64,000 nt of DNA, from assembly GCF_002127325.2 (NCBI RefSeq), contig NC_035437.2, forward strand, positions 157,181,597-157,245,596, given 5' to 3'. The stretch is from Helianthus annuus (taxonomy: Eukaryota > Streptophyta > Magnoliopsida > Asterales > Asteraceae). Positions 60,661-64,000 of the stretch are shown here, piece after piece; within the stretch, counting starts at the first letter, position 1; every line of letters starts with the position of its first letter. Made by a program: the position numbers and the translations under genes. The notes beneath the pieces were generated by a model. It ran no database searches. It worked only from the letters and a program-made list of their open reading frames with translations, and was not told where the DNA came from.

Positions 60661-63118
60661 GGGTTGAGTTCATTTCAGAACTCTAAATAACTACAGAACT
60701 TTTAGAACTCCTGATAAACAATTATTTTATATATAAGTTTTTGTATTTAAAATCTTTTTATCATCTATTATATGTATTTCTTTAATTACATACATATTAA
60801 AAGTAGTTTACATATGTTTAATTGCCAAAATTATATATATGTGTCATAACTAATTACATATATGTAAAAAAACTAGTTTACATATGTGTAATTATAAAAT
60901 TACATATAAAAAATGATAAAATTACTCTTAACATGTATGTAATCGTAAAAATACACATAATAATATATATATATTTTCAGAACCATAAATATTTACAGAA
61001 CTCGCAGAACTCCTAATAAATAATCTTTTTATTTATATATTTTTATGTTTAGGATAATTTTATCACTTATTATGTGTATTTTTACGATTACATACATGTT
61101 AAGAGTAATTTTATCATTTTTTTATATGTAATTTTATAATTACACATATGTAAACTAGTTTTTTTACATATATGTAATTAGTTATGACACATATATATAT
61201 AATTTTGACAATTAAACATATGTAAACTACTTTTAACATGTATGTAATCAAAGAAATACATATAATAGATGATAAAAAGATCTTAAATACAAAAACTTAT
61301 ATATAAAATGATTGTTTATTAGGAGTTCTGAAAGTTCTTTAGTTATTTAGAGTTCTGAAATGAACTCAACCCTATATAGGGCCTGGAAACAAAAGCATAT
61401 GTAAGCAAACACAATCGATTGTTCTAGTTCTAGGTTATCTAAAAAAAAAAATACAATTTTGTTCCAAATTAACATGTGCAAGAACTTTTATGTGCAAAAA
61501 ATTATTGAGTAAATTTTAAGAGAAAAAACAGAAAATGGTGTTTTTGTGTAAAATAAATTGTTGAATGACTTTGTAAAGAAACAAACATAAATTATAGTGT
61601 TTTCTTTTAATGATATTTTCCCTTCAACTTATTCGATAGTTGATCAGAACTAGAAAAATGATATATGTGCTTTTTTGGAATGACATCTCTCTCTCTCTCT
61701 ATATATATATATAATCATAAGAAAACTACATATAAATGAGAAAACTAGAAAACTAACTAAAAAAGCTAAAAAACATATCAATTTTTTTTATAAAAAAATC
61801 GCTATTTTTTATATATAAAAGATTTCAAAAAAAAAAAAAAAAACTTGTACTACTTGTACTGCACATATGCATTATATGTGTACTACAATGTGCATTACAA
61901 GCAAACACAATCGGTTGTTCTAGTTCCAGGTTATCTAAAATAAAAAAAAATACAAATTTGTTGAAAATTAACATGTGCAAGAACTTTTATGTGTAAAAAA
62001 TTATTGGGGTAAATTACTTTTTGAGTCCCTGTGTTTTAGTAGTTTTAACTAGTTGAGTCCAAAAGCAAAAAGTTTAACGATCTGAGTCCCTATAAGCATT
62101 TTCTTTAACCATTTGAGTCCTTTTGAGTCCAAATTTTAATCTTTTGAGTCCAATTTTTTGGACTCAAATCGTTATAAAATAAACAAAATTGGACTCAAAA
62201 CGTTATAAAATAAATGGCTAGGGACTCAGGACGTTAAACTTTTTGATTTTGGACTCAAGTGGTTAAAACCACTAAAACACAGGGACTCAAAAAGTAATTT
62301 ACTCAAATTATTGAGTAAATTTTAAGAGAAAAAACAGAAAATGGTGTTTTTTATGTACAGATTGTTGAATGACTTTGTTAAAAAAACAAACAGAAATTAT
62401 AGTGTTTTCTTTTAATGATATTTTCTCTTCAACTTATTCGATAGTTAATCAAAACTAGAAAAATGATATATGTGCTTTTTTGGAATGGCATCTCAAATAC
62501 TCTCAAATGGGTGACCACTACTCATTGTCTTAGACGTATATTTATCCAAATTTGTTATTTAAAACAAAGTTGGATGTTATCGATCATTTTGCAATTAAGC
62601 CTTCAAAAACATTGACAAGTAGAGTGATGAACATAAAGATGTACTTACATCTACCGAAATGTTTGATGGTTTGATCAACAAATCTTTTACAATCCTCAAG
62701 CTTGGAAACATCCGCAGGCAACACAATCACATTTGGTGATCCTATTGAACTCGCATATTGTGCTACAAGATTAAGTTGCTTCTCTCGTCTTGCGACTAAC
62801 GCTAGACACGCTCCTTCTTTCGCAAACTCAATCGCCAATTGCTTCAAAAAATTCAAACTAAATAATCATGTGTGTATATTTATGGATGCCGTCGTATATG
62901 ATTGCAACTAATTACGAGTAGAAGGTGAAAACATATGTTACCTCGCCAATACCAGTTGAAGCACCCGTGATGAGTATAACTTTTCCTGCAAGTTGTTCGG
63001 GATACATAGATTTGAAGCAGAACCTTAAGAGATTGAACAACCAAAATGCAGGAACTAAGACGATGAACAAGATGACCGAAACAAGAGGAAAAACGACATT
63101 TAAAATCGCGTGAATCAT
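18870..63118 (-). CDS. gene B: steroleosin-like SDR, 6 exons over 44 kb
   Basis: Paralogue of gene A with the same exon structure. Exons: 63118-62942, 62841-62649, 48869-48784, 25447-25316, 19273-19145, 19073-18870. Introns are 100, 13779, 23336, 6042 and 71 bp, all GT-AG. The CDS is 921 bp (306 aa) with no stop or frameshift. The membrane anchor is residues 5-33, TGASTGIG at 51-58, NNAA at 129-132, and the tetrad N155, S182, Y195, K199. Exon 2 differs from gene A at 8 of 64 residues. The exon 3 donor is GTATTT instead of GTATGT in gene A, a weaker site. Introns 2-4 contain all the transposons listed between 19.3 and 62.6 kb. It could be expressed through long-intron splicing, or be recently silenced; the sequence alone cannot decide. 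Confidence 0.8.
19716..21297. repeat. duplicated (TA)n-anchored element copies in gene B intron 4
   Basis: 19745-20104 and 20947-21297 are nearly identical direct repeats. Each begins TATGGCCA(A/G)GATCATTTCAG immediately after a (TA)n run (19716-19751 and 20890-20946) and ends at CTTTATGTTCATGTT. A third, more diverged relative is at 60976-61220. 20014-20218 within the first copy is itself a foldback: GCACAAATCAACCTTTATGT and its complement. Between the copies, 20255-20885 holds nothing recognisable. Confidence 0.7.
21298..23003 (+). mobile_element. 5'-truncated LTR related to the solo LTR at 30183
   Basis: It ends GACGGGTGTTACA, an LTR terminus. It aligns with the 30183-33197 solo LTR from GGTGTTTGAT(A/G)AAATGCCTAA onward, through the shared GTAGGAAAAAGAATC segment. 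The first 700 or so bases are missing at the junction with the (TA)n-anchored copy. At 22579-22630 it has a GC-rich cluster of CTAGGCGTC and GACGCCCCCTAG where the other LTR has CCGTAAGCT palindromes. The 65-codon frame at 21400 is not a gene. Confidence 0.65.
23500..24425. mobile_element. foldback element with telomere-like core, between (TA)n tracts
   Basis: The arms at about 23865-23990 and 24265-24398 are inverted. They share ATTTGAGAAA(C/T)TTGAGAAGCA and an A/T-run zone around AAAAATGCAAAAAAA, with CCAA/TTGG-bounded poly-A tracts. The core (24006-24105) contains at least five CTAAACCCTAAA units, matching the plant telomere repeat CCCTAAA but with inserted GC/TG. (TA)n runs lie at 23508-23575 and 24403-24423. 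Confidence 0.6.
24679..25015. mobile_element. PIF/Harbinger-like MITE, TSD TTA
   Basis: 337 bp with ends GGGTGTAAGGGG and CCCCTTACACCC, flanked by TTA at 24676-24678 and 25016-25018. The arms share AATTCACCTAAG and AGGGGAGTG-type motifs. Non-coding. Confidence 0.7.
25316..25447 (-). CDS. gene B exon 4 (catalytic Asn, Ser, Tyr)
   Basis: This 132-bp exon (44 codons) begins DVNFWGS and ends at the catalytic Tyr in SIYN. It is followed by GTAAGT. The flanking intron bases still resemble those around gene A exon 4 (for example GAACCCTTTTCTTG downstream), confirming collinearity. Confidence 0.83.
25561..25784. mobile_element. Tourist/PIF-like MITE, TSD TAA
   Basis: 224 bp with ends GACCATGTGTAGTGAT and the complement of GACCATTGATAGTACTACAT, flanked by TAA at 25558-25560 and 25785-25787. 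It contains a C-run at 25679-25694. Confidence 0.65.
25865..26768. mobile_element. left half of an older element split by the Copia-like insertion
   Basis: 25870-26035 is inverted relative to about 45715-45875 (shared AAACTACGTTTATTTTCTTG, CCTTTTACATTATT and CACATGTGA). This shows that the arms of one pre-existing element now lie on either side of 26769-45013. Between the arm and the LTR the sequence is CT- and CCACC-rich with G/TGTTCCC motifs. Other frames here are not convincing. Confidence 0.55.
26769..27225 (+). repeat. 5' LTR of the Copia-like element
   Basis: TGTTAG...CTACA. It contains a perfect 24-bp palindrome at 26901-26924 (half-site CCAGCAAATTTA), followed 12 bases later by a TATATATAG TATA box (26939-26947). 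A second hairpin, AACACCTAATCAATAGGTGTT minus its last base, lies further downstream. Confidence 0.9.
27229..27241 (+). other. primer-binding site (initiator Met tRNA)
   Basis: TGGTATCAGAGCC, three bases after the LTR end. It is complementary to the 3' end of plant initiator Met tRNA and typical of Copia elements. Confidence 0.85.
27480..27965 (+). repeat. leader with dispersed AGCGAAATTA motifs
   Basis: At least seven exact GCGAAATT and two GCGGAATT motifs lie in this untranslated leader between PBS and gag. More occur at 28460-29400 on both strands. They are half-sites of the palindrome at 28515-28538. Confidence 0.75.
27974..28273 (+). pseudogene. short Copia-type gag fragment
   Basis: 99 aa from ATG 27974. 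The segment around [18 protein letters not shown] and the following FEYTDYNLW is the N-terminal motif of Copia gag (UBN2/DUF4219-like: substrate W and YDLW-type region). A TGA at 28271 ends it well before the nucleocapsid zinc knuckle. No zinc knuckle, protease or integrase follows in any frame, so gag-pol was lost by deletion before the nested insertions. Confidence 0.7.
28515..28562 (+). promoter_or_regulatory. internal promoter-like region: 24-bp palindrome plus TATA
   Basis: A perfect palindrome at 28515-28538 (half-site CCAGCGAAATTA) is followed by TATATATAG at 28554-28562. The order is the same as in the LTR promoter, where the palindrome half-site is CCAGCAAATTTA. It is positioned to drive the downstream large ORF. 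Seen: the motifs. Inferred: promoter function. Confidence 0.55.
28695..29547 (+). other. putative 5'-UTR intron of the accessory ORF
   Basis: The donor ATCAG/GTAATC (28695) and acceptor ATATGCAG (ends 29547) lie one base before the ATG of the accessory ORF. About 130 bp of CT-rich leader separates the TATA motif from the donor. No ORF is present in the interval, and AGCGAA motifs are dense at 28995-29400. Splicing is inferred. Confidence 0.4.
30183..33197 (+). mobile_element. solo LTR 1 (3015 bp), TSD TCTTC
   Basis: TGTAACACCCC...GGGTGTAACA, flanked by perfect TCTTC (30178-30182 and 33198-33202). No internal region exists, so it is the product of LTR-LTR recombination. Strand is chosen from similarity to the 21298-23003 fragment and the TGTAACACCCC start, and could be reversed. 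32130-32262 contains six CCGTAAGCT/AGCTTACGG palindromic units. 32500-32740 has GTATGTATGTA-type runs. Confidence 0.9.
34879..36390 (+). repeat. 5' LTR of the Ty3/gypsy element
   Basis: TGTAACAACTGTC...GTCGCGACA. Three TTACGGACCGTAA-type palindromes at about 35138-35209 lie just upstream of a CTATAAATAG TATA box at 35224-35233. It carries one fewer palindrome unit than the 3' LTR. Confidence 0.93.
36396..36408 (+). other. primer-binding site (initiator Met tRNA)
   Basis: TGGTATCAGAGCT, five bases after the 5' LTR. Confidence 0.85.
36551..36857 (+). pseudogene. gypsy leader ORF 1, frameshifted
   Basis: ATG 36551 opens a 49-codon frame ending in TAA at 36698-36700. A different frame continues, basic ([10 protein letters not shown]), to a stop at 36857. 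This is most simply one ancestral ORF of about 100 aa with a frameshift near 36640-36700. It starts two bases after TTACAG, a splice-acceptor-like site. No domain recognised. Confidence 0.45.
37039..37776 (+). CDS. gypsy leader ORF 2, unknown function (245 aa)
   Basis: It starts MNEMSEAFQ. It has a very basic region at residues about 45-75 (KPKKKRRY and [12 protein letters not shown]), two repeats of the form [21 protein letters not shown] at about 82-117, then a Pro-rich middle with WW near 178 and a C-terminal Arg/Glu-rich helix. It lies between the 5' LTR and gag-pol, which most plant gypsy elements lack. ATG is one base after ATGCAG. The basic N-terminal part suggests nucleic-acid binding or nuclear targeting; no family recognised. 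Confidence 0.6.
   Translation: MNEMSEAFQNLNLYPVPIEVSYDLTGYIADIEEPVEFKAPPLEKAKPKKKRRYVGWRKVRRRKPATRRLPKIENPVSMNKGKEIETGESSKPPEKELGIDLKQKGIEIGESSKQSEEITFQDEIDRLLDNCDVLEPINDNLFSYPATAQFPLNLGPAIPDPLVHTRPLGQMEEWWTNDWQFQNIVNSPYSFLPQFDPKPIPNPPMSYENLAELRQFGEELIGTGNRIREMGEQISWKYDERERRY
38043..42473 (+). CDS. Ty3/gypsy gag-pol polyprotein (1476 aa)
   Basis: A single frame encoding gag, aspartic protease, reverse transcriptase, RNase H and integrase. Zinc knuckles CX2CX4HX4C lie at 324-337 and 344-357, after a variant Cys/His cluster. Protease D412-S-G-A. RT active site FIDD at 745-748. RNase H D894. Integrase zinc site H1081, H1088, C1118, C1121, and D1151, D1212, E1248 with the D-x35-E spacing. The integrase C-terminal GPVAYRL region follows. 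The ATG sits directly after TTAGCAG. The frame ends at TAA 42471-42473. The reading continues in frame for 18 more codons with chromodomain-like TWELESEMK sequence to a second TAA, so a single nonsense change removes the last residues. All catalytic residues are intact, so the element may have been mobile recently. Confidence 0.95.
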   Translation: MENANNEPINEVNQSKQEPEDQYITRQDIEHFIAQGIAHAIPEIVAAVQKPAEPQLIPSKRILEDNGSNSINGGGNHDNHDPQQAPLPKRIKAAMPGCTYKEFLACKPIEFAGNEGATATLRWLEKTEAVIAISKCAEEDQVMYASNLFKEGALEWWNMVLQAKGRRIAYAMSWREFKNLVERKFCPEYEKDQMANKFLSHRMTGVDCRGYTSTFFEYTRVVPTLASPEPVLISRYIWGLISEIRNIVKAARPRTIDDAVELANTLTDELVRTREEDRKKEIAQKITQGFRTGNIKKRGTGQSSSPPFCRNCKKKHYGQCNIVCNFCKAKGHREEDCRKKKRICYNCRERGHFQSECPKLTKPVDNKAKPAEGATKKNVRAFQLTTQEAELIPDMIAGTFLVHDVFAKVLFDSGANQSFINTSFCQALKLPLTTLRQIFTVETAEGNSVKIDKIWQEGKIELLGHKFSANLLPMNLAGFDVVLGMDWLIANHARILCDKNAVEIQTPSGEVIIITGNKSRKPLKFISVMKLASYSRKQEMVYMISVIINTKDKELQDIPIVSEYPDVFPEELPGLPPDREVGFRIHLILGTAPIAKAPYRLAPTEMLELKKQLDELLSKGFIQPSSSPWGAPVLFVKKKDGSMRMCIDYRELNKVTIKNRYPLPRIDDLFDQLQGARYFSKIDLRSGYHQLKVQEEDIPKTAFRTRYGHYEFTVMPFGLTNAPAAFMDMMNRICKPYLDKFVIVFIDDILIYSKSQKEHCEHLHVLLTLLRKERLYAKFLKCEFWLQEVQFLGHVVNHEGIHVDPAKIEAITKWKVPQTAMEIRSFLGLAGYYRRFIKDFSKIAVPLTKLTCKAAKFEWGPRQEEAFKILKHRLTNAPILALPEGTEDFEVYCDASKLGYGCVLMQRKKVIAYASRQLKKHEENYTTHDLELGAIIFALKIWRHYLYGSKFTVYTDYKSLRYIFGQKELNMRQRRWMEMLSDYDCDIQYHEGKANVVADALSRKYHEKQKRIRALRLNLQVDLIAQIKEVQKTAIRDDAEGMKGYLKELEQENDGIWKFHKKRIWVPKQGELRNKILEEAHKSRYTMHPGNIKMYQDLRNNFWWIGMKKDIAEYVSKCLTCSQVKTEHQKPSGLLQQLEMPVWKWELITMDFVTKLPRTRKGNDAIWVIVDRLTKSAHFLPMKETFSMERLAQLYVDEVVSLHGVPLSIVSDRDSRFTSHFWKSFQKAMGTRLNLSTAYHPQTDGQSERTIQTLEDMLRACVIDFGGNWDSHLPLIEFSYNNSYHSSIEAAPFEALYGRKCRTPVCWAEIGESQLSGPEIVQETTDKITQIKERLKMARDRQKSYADNRRKPLEFQVGDKVLLKVSPWKGVVRFGKKGKLSPRYVGLFPVIQRIGPVAYRLQLPEELAGVHDVFHVSNLKKCLSDESLVVPLQDVEVNEKLKVMEKPLEIEDRKVKFLKHKRLVLVKVKWNSKRGP
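42555..42566 (+). other. polypurine tract of the gypsy element
   Basis: AGGTGGAGAGGA immediately before the 3' LTR, the plus-strand priming site. Confidence 0.85.
42567..44101 (+). repeat. 3' LTR of the Ty3/gypsy element
   Basis: 1535 bp. Near-identical to the 5' LTR except for an extra 23-bp unit, so four TTACGGACCGTAA palindromes at about 42832-42920 instead of three. TATA box CTATAAATAG at about 42937. Confidence 0.93.
44546..45013 (+). repeat. PPT and 3' LTR of the Copia-like element
   Basis: The PPT AGGGGGGA at 44546-44553 precedes the LTR at 44557-45013. The LTR palindrome is conserved at 44689-44712, and a TATA box follows. Right target duplication AAAAT is at 45014-45018. Confidence 0.88.
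45019..45875. mobile_element. right half of the older element split by the Copia-like insertion
   Basis: The outer arm (about 45715-45875) is inverted to 25870-26035. The inner part is GGTGGT-rich with a G-run at 45353-45363. The near-LTR segment carries GGAACAC motifs complementary to GTGTTCC on the left side. Confidence 0.5.
45876..48044. repeat. intron 3 spacer with microsatellites
   Basis: No gene. G-runs at 46265-46285 and 46335-46352; (TTA)n at 47246-47310; (ACC)n at about 47351-47380; (GA)n at 47909-47985. Long open frames here are products of these repeats. The CCACC and GA blocks resemble the cargo of the 15338-16308 element. Confidence 0.7.
48045..48400. mobile_element. PIF/Harbinger-like MITE, TSD TTA
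   Basis: 356 bp. The ends GACCACCTGTAGTCG and GATCACGCGTAGTCG (opposite strand) are flanked by TTA at 48042-48044 and 48401-48403. GC-rich interior, non-coding. Confidence 0.68.
48784..48869 (-). CDS. gene B exon 3
   Basis: This 86-bp exon encodes [11 protein letters not shown] and the following helix. It is preceded by GTACAG and followed by GTATTT. It is isolated between introns of 13.8 and 23.3 kb, yet identical in length and phase to gene A exon 3 (11989-12074), with only a few amino-acid changes. Confidence 0.8.
48915..49046 (+). mobile_element. tRNA-derived SINE, TSD TTTTACAAC
   Basis: 132 bp. Box A-like TTGGTCTAACGGT is near 48925, box B-like GCATTCGAGTCCC near 48974, with a short A-rich tail. 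Perfect 9-bp duplications TTTTACAAC at 48906-48914 and 49047-49055 fit LINE-type target-primed insertion. Confidence 0.78.
49060..49823. other. unclassified intron sequence
   Basis: Mostly A/T-rich. 49385-49560 is a GC-rich patch with inverted CCCCCGCCCCCACTCG and GAGGGGGCGG-type motifs, probably a small unclassified repeat. No coding signal. Confidence 0.4.
49833..50149. mobile_element. Mutator-type MITE, TSD TTATA(G/A)TGT
   Basis: 317 bp. The ends share GAGTTAAATG(T/C)CATTTTAGT in inverted orientation, about 40 bp. 9-bp flanks at 49824-49832 and 50150-50158 match at 8 of 9 positions. Confidence 0.8.
50179..50760. mobile_element. hAT-type MITE, TSD TATAACGT
   Basis: 582 bp. The ends are TAGGGGTGTGCA and TGCAGACCCCTA, with perfect 8-bp TATAACGT at 50171-50178 and 50761-50768. 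Subterminal GGTTCGGTTCGG arrays occur on both sides. The centre (50335-50590) is a tandem array of ATGAAATGGATGTATAAATA-like units. Confidence 0.88.
52307..53237. repeat. inverted repeat pair inside solo LTR 2
   Basis: TTTCGTATAAGTAACGTAT plus ACACCCAAAAGTGCG (52307-52343) is inverted at 53201-53237 with one or two changes. It encloses about 860 bp rich in CCGATCG motifs. It may be a foldback insertion or a rearrangement in the LTR; no target duplication is visible. Confidence 0.6.
52381..52478. repeat. near-perfect hairpin, stem about 48 bp
   Basis: The left arm begins ACACTTGGTTGTTTTTTATT and the right arm is its complement ending ACAACCAAGTGT. They pair with about two mismatches and one extra T, around a central GATATC. 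It would fold into one long hairpin as RNA or cruciform as DNA. Confidence 0.8.
55406..55673. mobile_element. hAT-type MITE, TSD GTTCTATG
   Basis: 268 bp. The ends are TAGGGATGAGCA and TTGCTCATCCCTA; perfect 8-bp GTTCTATG at 55398-55405 and 55674-55681. The interior is rich in GGTACCG, the same family style as 14217-14975. Confidence 0.88.
55690..56147 (+). mobile_element. possible Helitron 3' end
   Basis: It ends CGCCGCAAAGTGCTGG, a short spacer, then CTAGT at 56143-56147 followed by T, as at 11219. The 5' boundary is unknown. 56150-56640 contains GAATTCGAAT-rich degenerate repeats. Confidence 0.33.
56640..59600. repeat. AT-rich tandem array, units of about 585-640 bp
   Basis: Repeated landmarks: AAAATGAAGTTG at about 58347, 58932 and 59571. 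AATATATAG plus TTTTAATATTTTATTATT and TTAAGTTTTAACATAT recur roughly every 300 bp, so each unit is itself a dimer. A further unit (56770-56955) is separated by nested (TA)n-anchored elements at 56960-57740. No coding signal. Confidence 0.65.
56960..57740. mobile_element. two foldback elements embedded in (TA)n tracts
   Basis: Element 1 (about 57000-57212): inverted ends CGTACATTATGGCTTAACGT, with internal AACATGCGTGATT units every 30 bp. Element 2 (about 57444-57658): inverted ends around GTTCA(A/C)(G/T)AGTGAACACTAGTG, with AGTTCGC motifs and two copies of CAATGGCCAGGATTT-like sequence. (TA)n at 57379-57441 and 57665-57739 surrounds element 2. Confidence 0.6.
59601..60625. other. no recognisable feature
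   Basis: A/T-rich intron 2 sequence. A 78-codon frame at 60229-60465 is A/T-driven and unsupported. Confidence 0.5.
60660..61377. mobile_element. long-arm foldback element beside (TA)n
   Basis: GGGTTGAGTTCATTTCAGAA at 60661 is inverted at 61354-61373, and the complementarity continues inward for over 250 bp through ATTATATATATGTGTCATAA. Within the right arm, 60976-61220 is a direct relative of 19745-20104. It is flanked on the left by (TA)n (60630-60660). Confidence 0.65.
61395..62495. repeat. tandem duplication, one copy carrying a MITE
   Basis: 61396-61690 and 61896-62490 are direct copies (AGCAAACACAATCG(A/G)TTGTT ... GCTTTTTTGGAATG(A/G)CATCTC). The second copy is interrupted by the 62007-62304 element, so the first shows the empty site. 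Between them is a (CT)n(AT)n run at 61687-61712. Confidence 0.75.
62007..62304. mobile_element. Mutator-type MITE, TSD AAATTATTG
   Basis: 298 bp. The ends share G(G/A)GTAAATTACTTTTTGAGT in inverted orientation, over 30 bp. Perfect 9-bp AAATTATTG at 61998-62006 and 62305-62313. The empty site is visible in the adjacent duplicate near 61500. Confidence 0.88.
62649..63118 (-). CDS. gene B exons 1 and 2
   Basis: Exon 1 (63118-62942) encodes the membrane anchor and the glycine-rich cofactor loop and ends in phase 0 at GAG/GTAACA. Exon 2 (62841-62649) encodes the ARR cofactor-specificity region and the second Rossmann repeat through HFGR, ending in phase 1 at AGAT/GTAAGT. The only intron between them is 100 bp. 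Confidence 0.85.
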
Positions 63119-63225
63119 ATCCAAAGATGTGTTGGAGTAGATGTCTTGTTCTTTGAATATGAGGAAACTAAAACTATAAATGAACATATAAATTGAGACG
63201 GAATTTATTACACCAACGATAATGA

Positions 63226-63233
63226 AATTTATA
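63226..63233 (-). promoter_or_regulatory. TATA box of gene B
   Basis: TATAAATT on the minus strand, 108 bases upstream of the ATG, in a context conserved with gene A. Upstream of it, 63250-63380 is the homologue of gene A's displaced promoter flank. Confidence 0.58.
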
Positions 63234-63384
63234 GGTAGTAATTAATAATTGCCCATGATACATGGTGAAGTTGAACGTGTGAGGAACACTATTTTTCAAT
63301 TGTTATGTGATCTTTTGAAAATTGCAGAAACACCCGTGTGGTTTTCTACTTTAAACTATGACCCCGTGTATTAGTTTTATTTAT

Positions 63385-64000
63385 TTTACGATGGGTTTTC
63401 TTTGTTGATTTTATAAAAAAATCAAGTCACAACTCCGTAGTTATCTTGAGTGTATGGCCTGTGAAATTTTATACCAATGATCATGGGCGGATCCAGCCTT
63501 AAAACAACAGAGGCTAGGTCCACTTATGACGAATAAAGTTAAAAAGCTAGATTTTTTTTGGTATAATTCTTTTCTCCGTATTCAATCTATCTTAAAACAC
63601 AAAGTCGGCAGCTAATTTTACGTCACCGACACTTCACTTTTCACAAAAATACGAGGCCACCCCAACATTGCAATTGGATTCATCTAATAGAAACATGTAA
63701 TAACTTTTATTAAATCACACTTTCTTAAGAACAGTTATAAAATGTTATTATAGGTGTAATGACATGTGTGATTTCGATTGATTTGAAATTCGATTCATCT
63801 AATAGAAACTTGTAATAAATTTTCTTAAATCCAGGTTATGGTATTAAGTTTGGGTTAGGCTAAATATACTACTATTCTTAGTTGTCACACATCCTTTGAA
63901 AAAAAAATCATATTTAACATGCCATATTCACCTCTGAAAATTTTATTATTAAAAAATAGGTTTCAGAAACACTTTCTATAAAAACACAAAGTTTTTTTAG
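63385..64000. other. upstream flank of gene B, no recognisable gene
   Basis: A/T-rich. A short repeat-like patch begins near 63484 (GGGCGGATCCAGCC), but its class is unclear. Confidence 0.4.

Overview
This is a plant nuclear window: AT-rich, intron-containing, and built almost entirely of nested transposable elements around two tandem paralogues on the minus strand. The Ty3/gypsy and Copia-like elements use initiator-Met primer sites, and the MITE set is typical of a large eudicot genome. The overall flavour suggests an Asteraceae-like genome, but that is only an impression. No bacterial, organellar or viral genome is present.

The only host genes I can support are two six-exon genes for a steroleosin/11-beta-hydroxysteroid-dehydrogenase-like short-chain dehydrogenase (SDR). 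Gene A lies at 12700 to 9684 and spans 3.0 kb. Gene B lies at 63118 to 18870 and spans 44.2 kb. Exons 1-5 have identical lengths in both (177, 193, 86, 132 and 129 bp), all phases match, all introns are GT-AG and neither frame has a stop. Gene B is long only because introns 2, 3 and 4 (13.8, 23.3 and 6.0 kb) are filled with transposons. Nearly everything from 19 to 62.6 kb is therefore intron of gene B.

Layout. 1-2738: minus-strand LTR retrotransposon cut by the window edge. 2.7-9.6 kb: CACTA remnant, hAT MITE, SINE-like repeats. 9.7-12.7 kb: gene A, with a 954-bp Mutator-type MITE 12 bp upstream of its TATA box. 13.8-18.8 kb: PIF- and Mutator-type elements. 18.9-63.1 kb: gene B. Intron 4 holds a truncated LTR and several foldback elements. 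Intron 3 holds an 18.2-kb Copia-like LTR element (26769-45013, target duplication AAAAT). That element has lost pol, but carries a short gag and an ancestral 908-codon ORF of unknown function with its own promoter-like region. The ORF is interrupted by a 3.0-kb solo LTR (30183-33197, TSD TCTTC) and by a nearly intact Ty3/gypsy element (34879-44101, TSD CTAGC). Intron 2 holds a SINE, Mutator and hAT MITEs, a tandem-repeat block containing a 2.9-kb solo LTR (50989-53908, TSD CTAAG), AT-rich arrays and (TA)n-associated foldback elements.

Most unusual signals: the intact 44-kb transposon-filled gene; the palindrome-plus-TATA signature shared by the LTR and the internal promoter of the Copia-like element, with many dispersed half-sites; GC-rich palindrome clusters in several unrelated-looking LTRs, two of them just upstream of a TATA box; and a near-perfect ~48-bp-stem hairpin inside a solo LTR.
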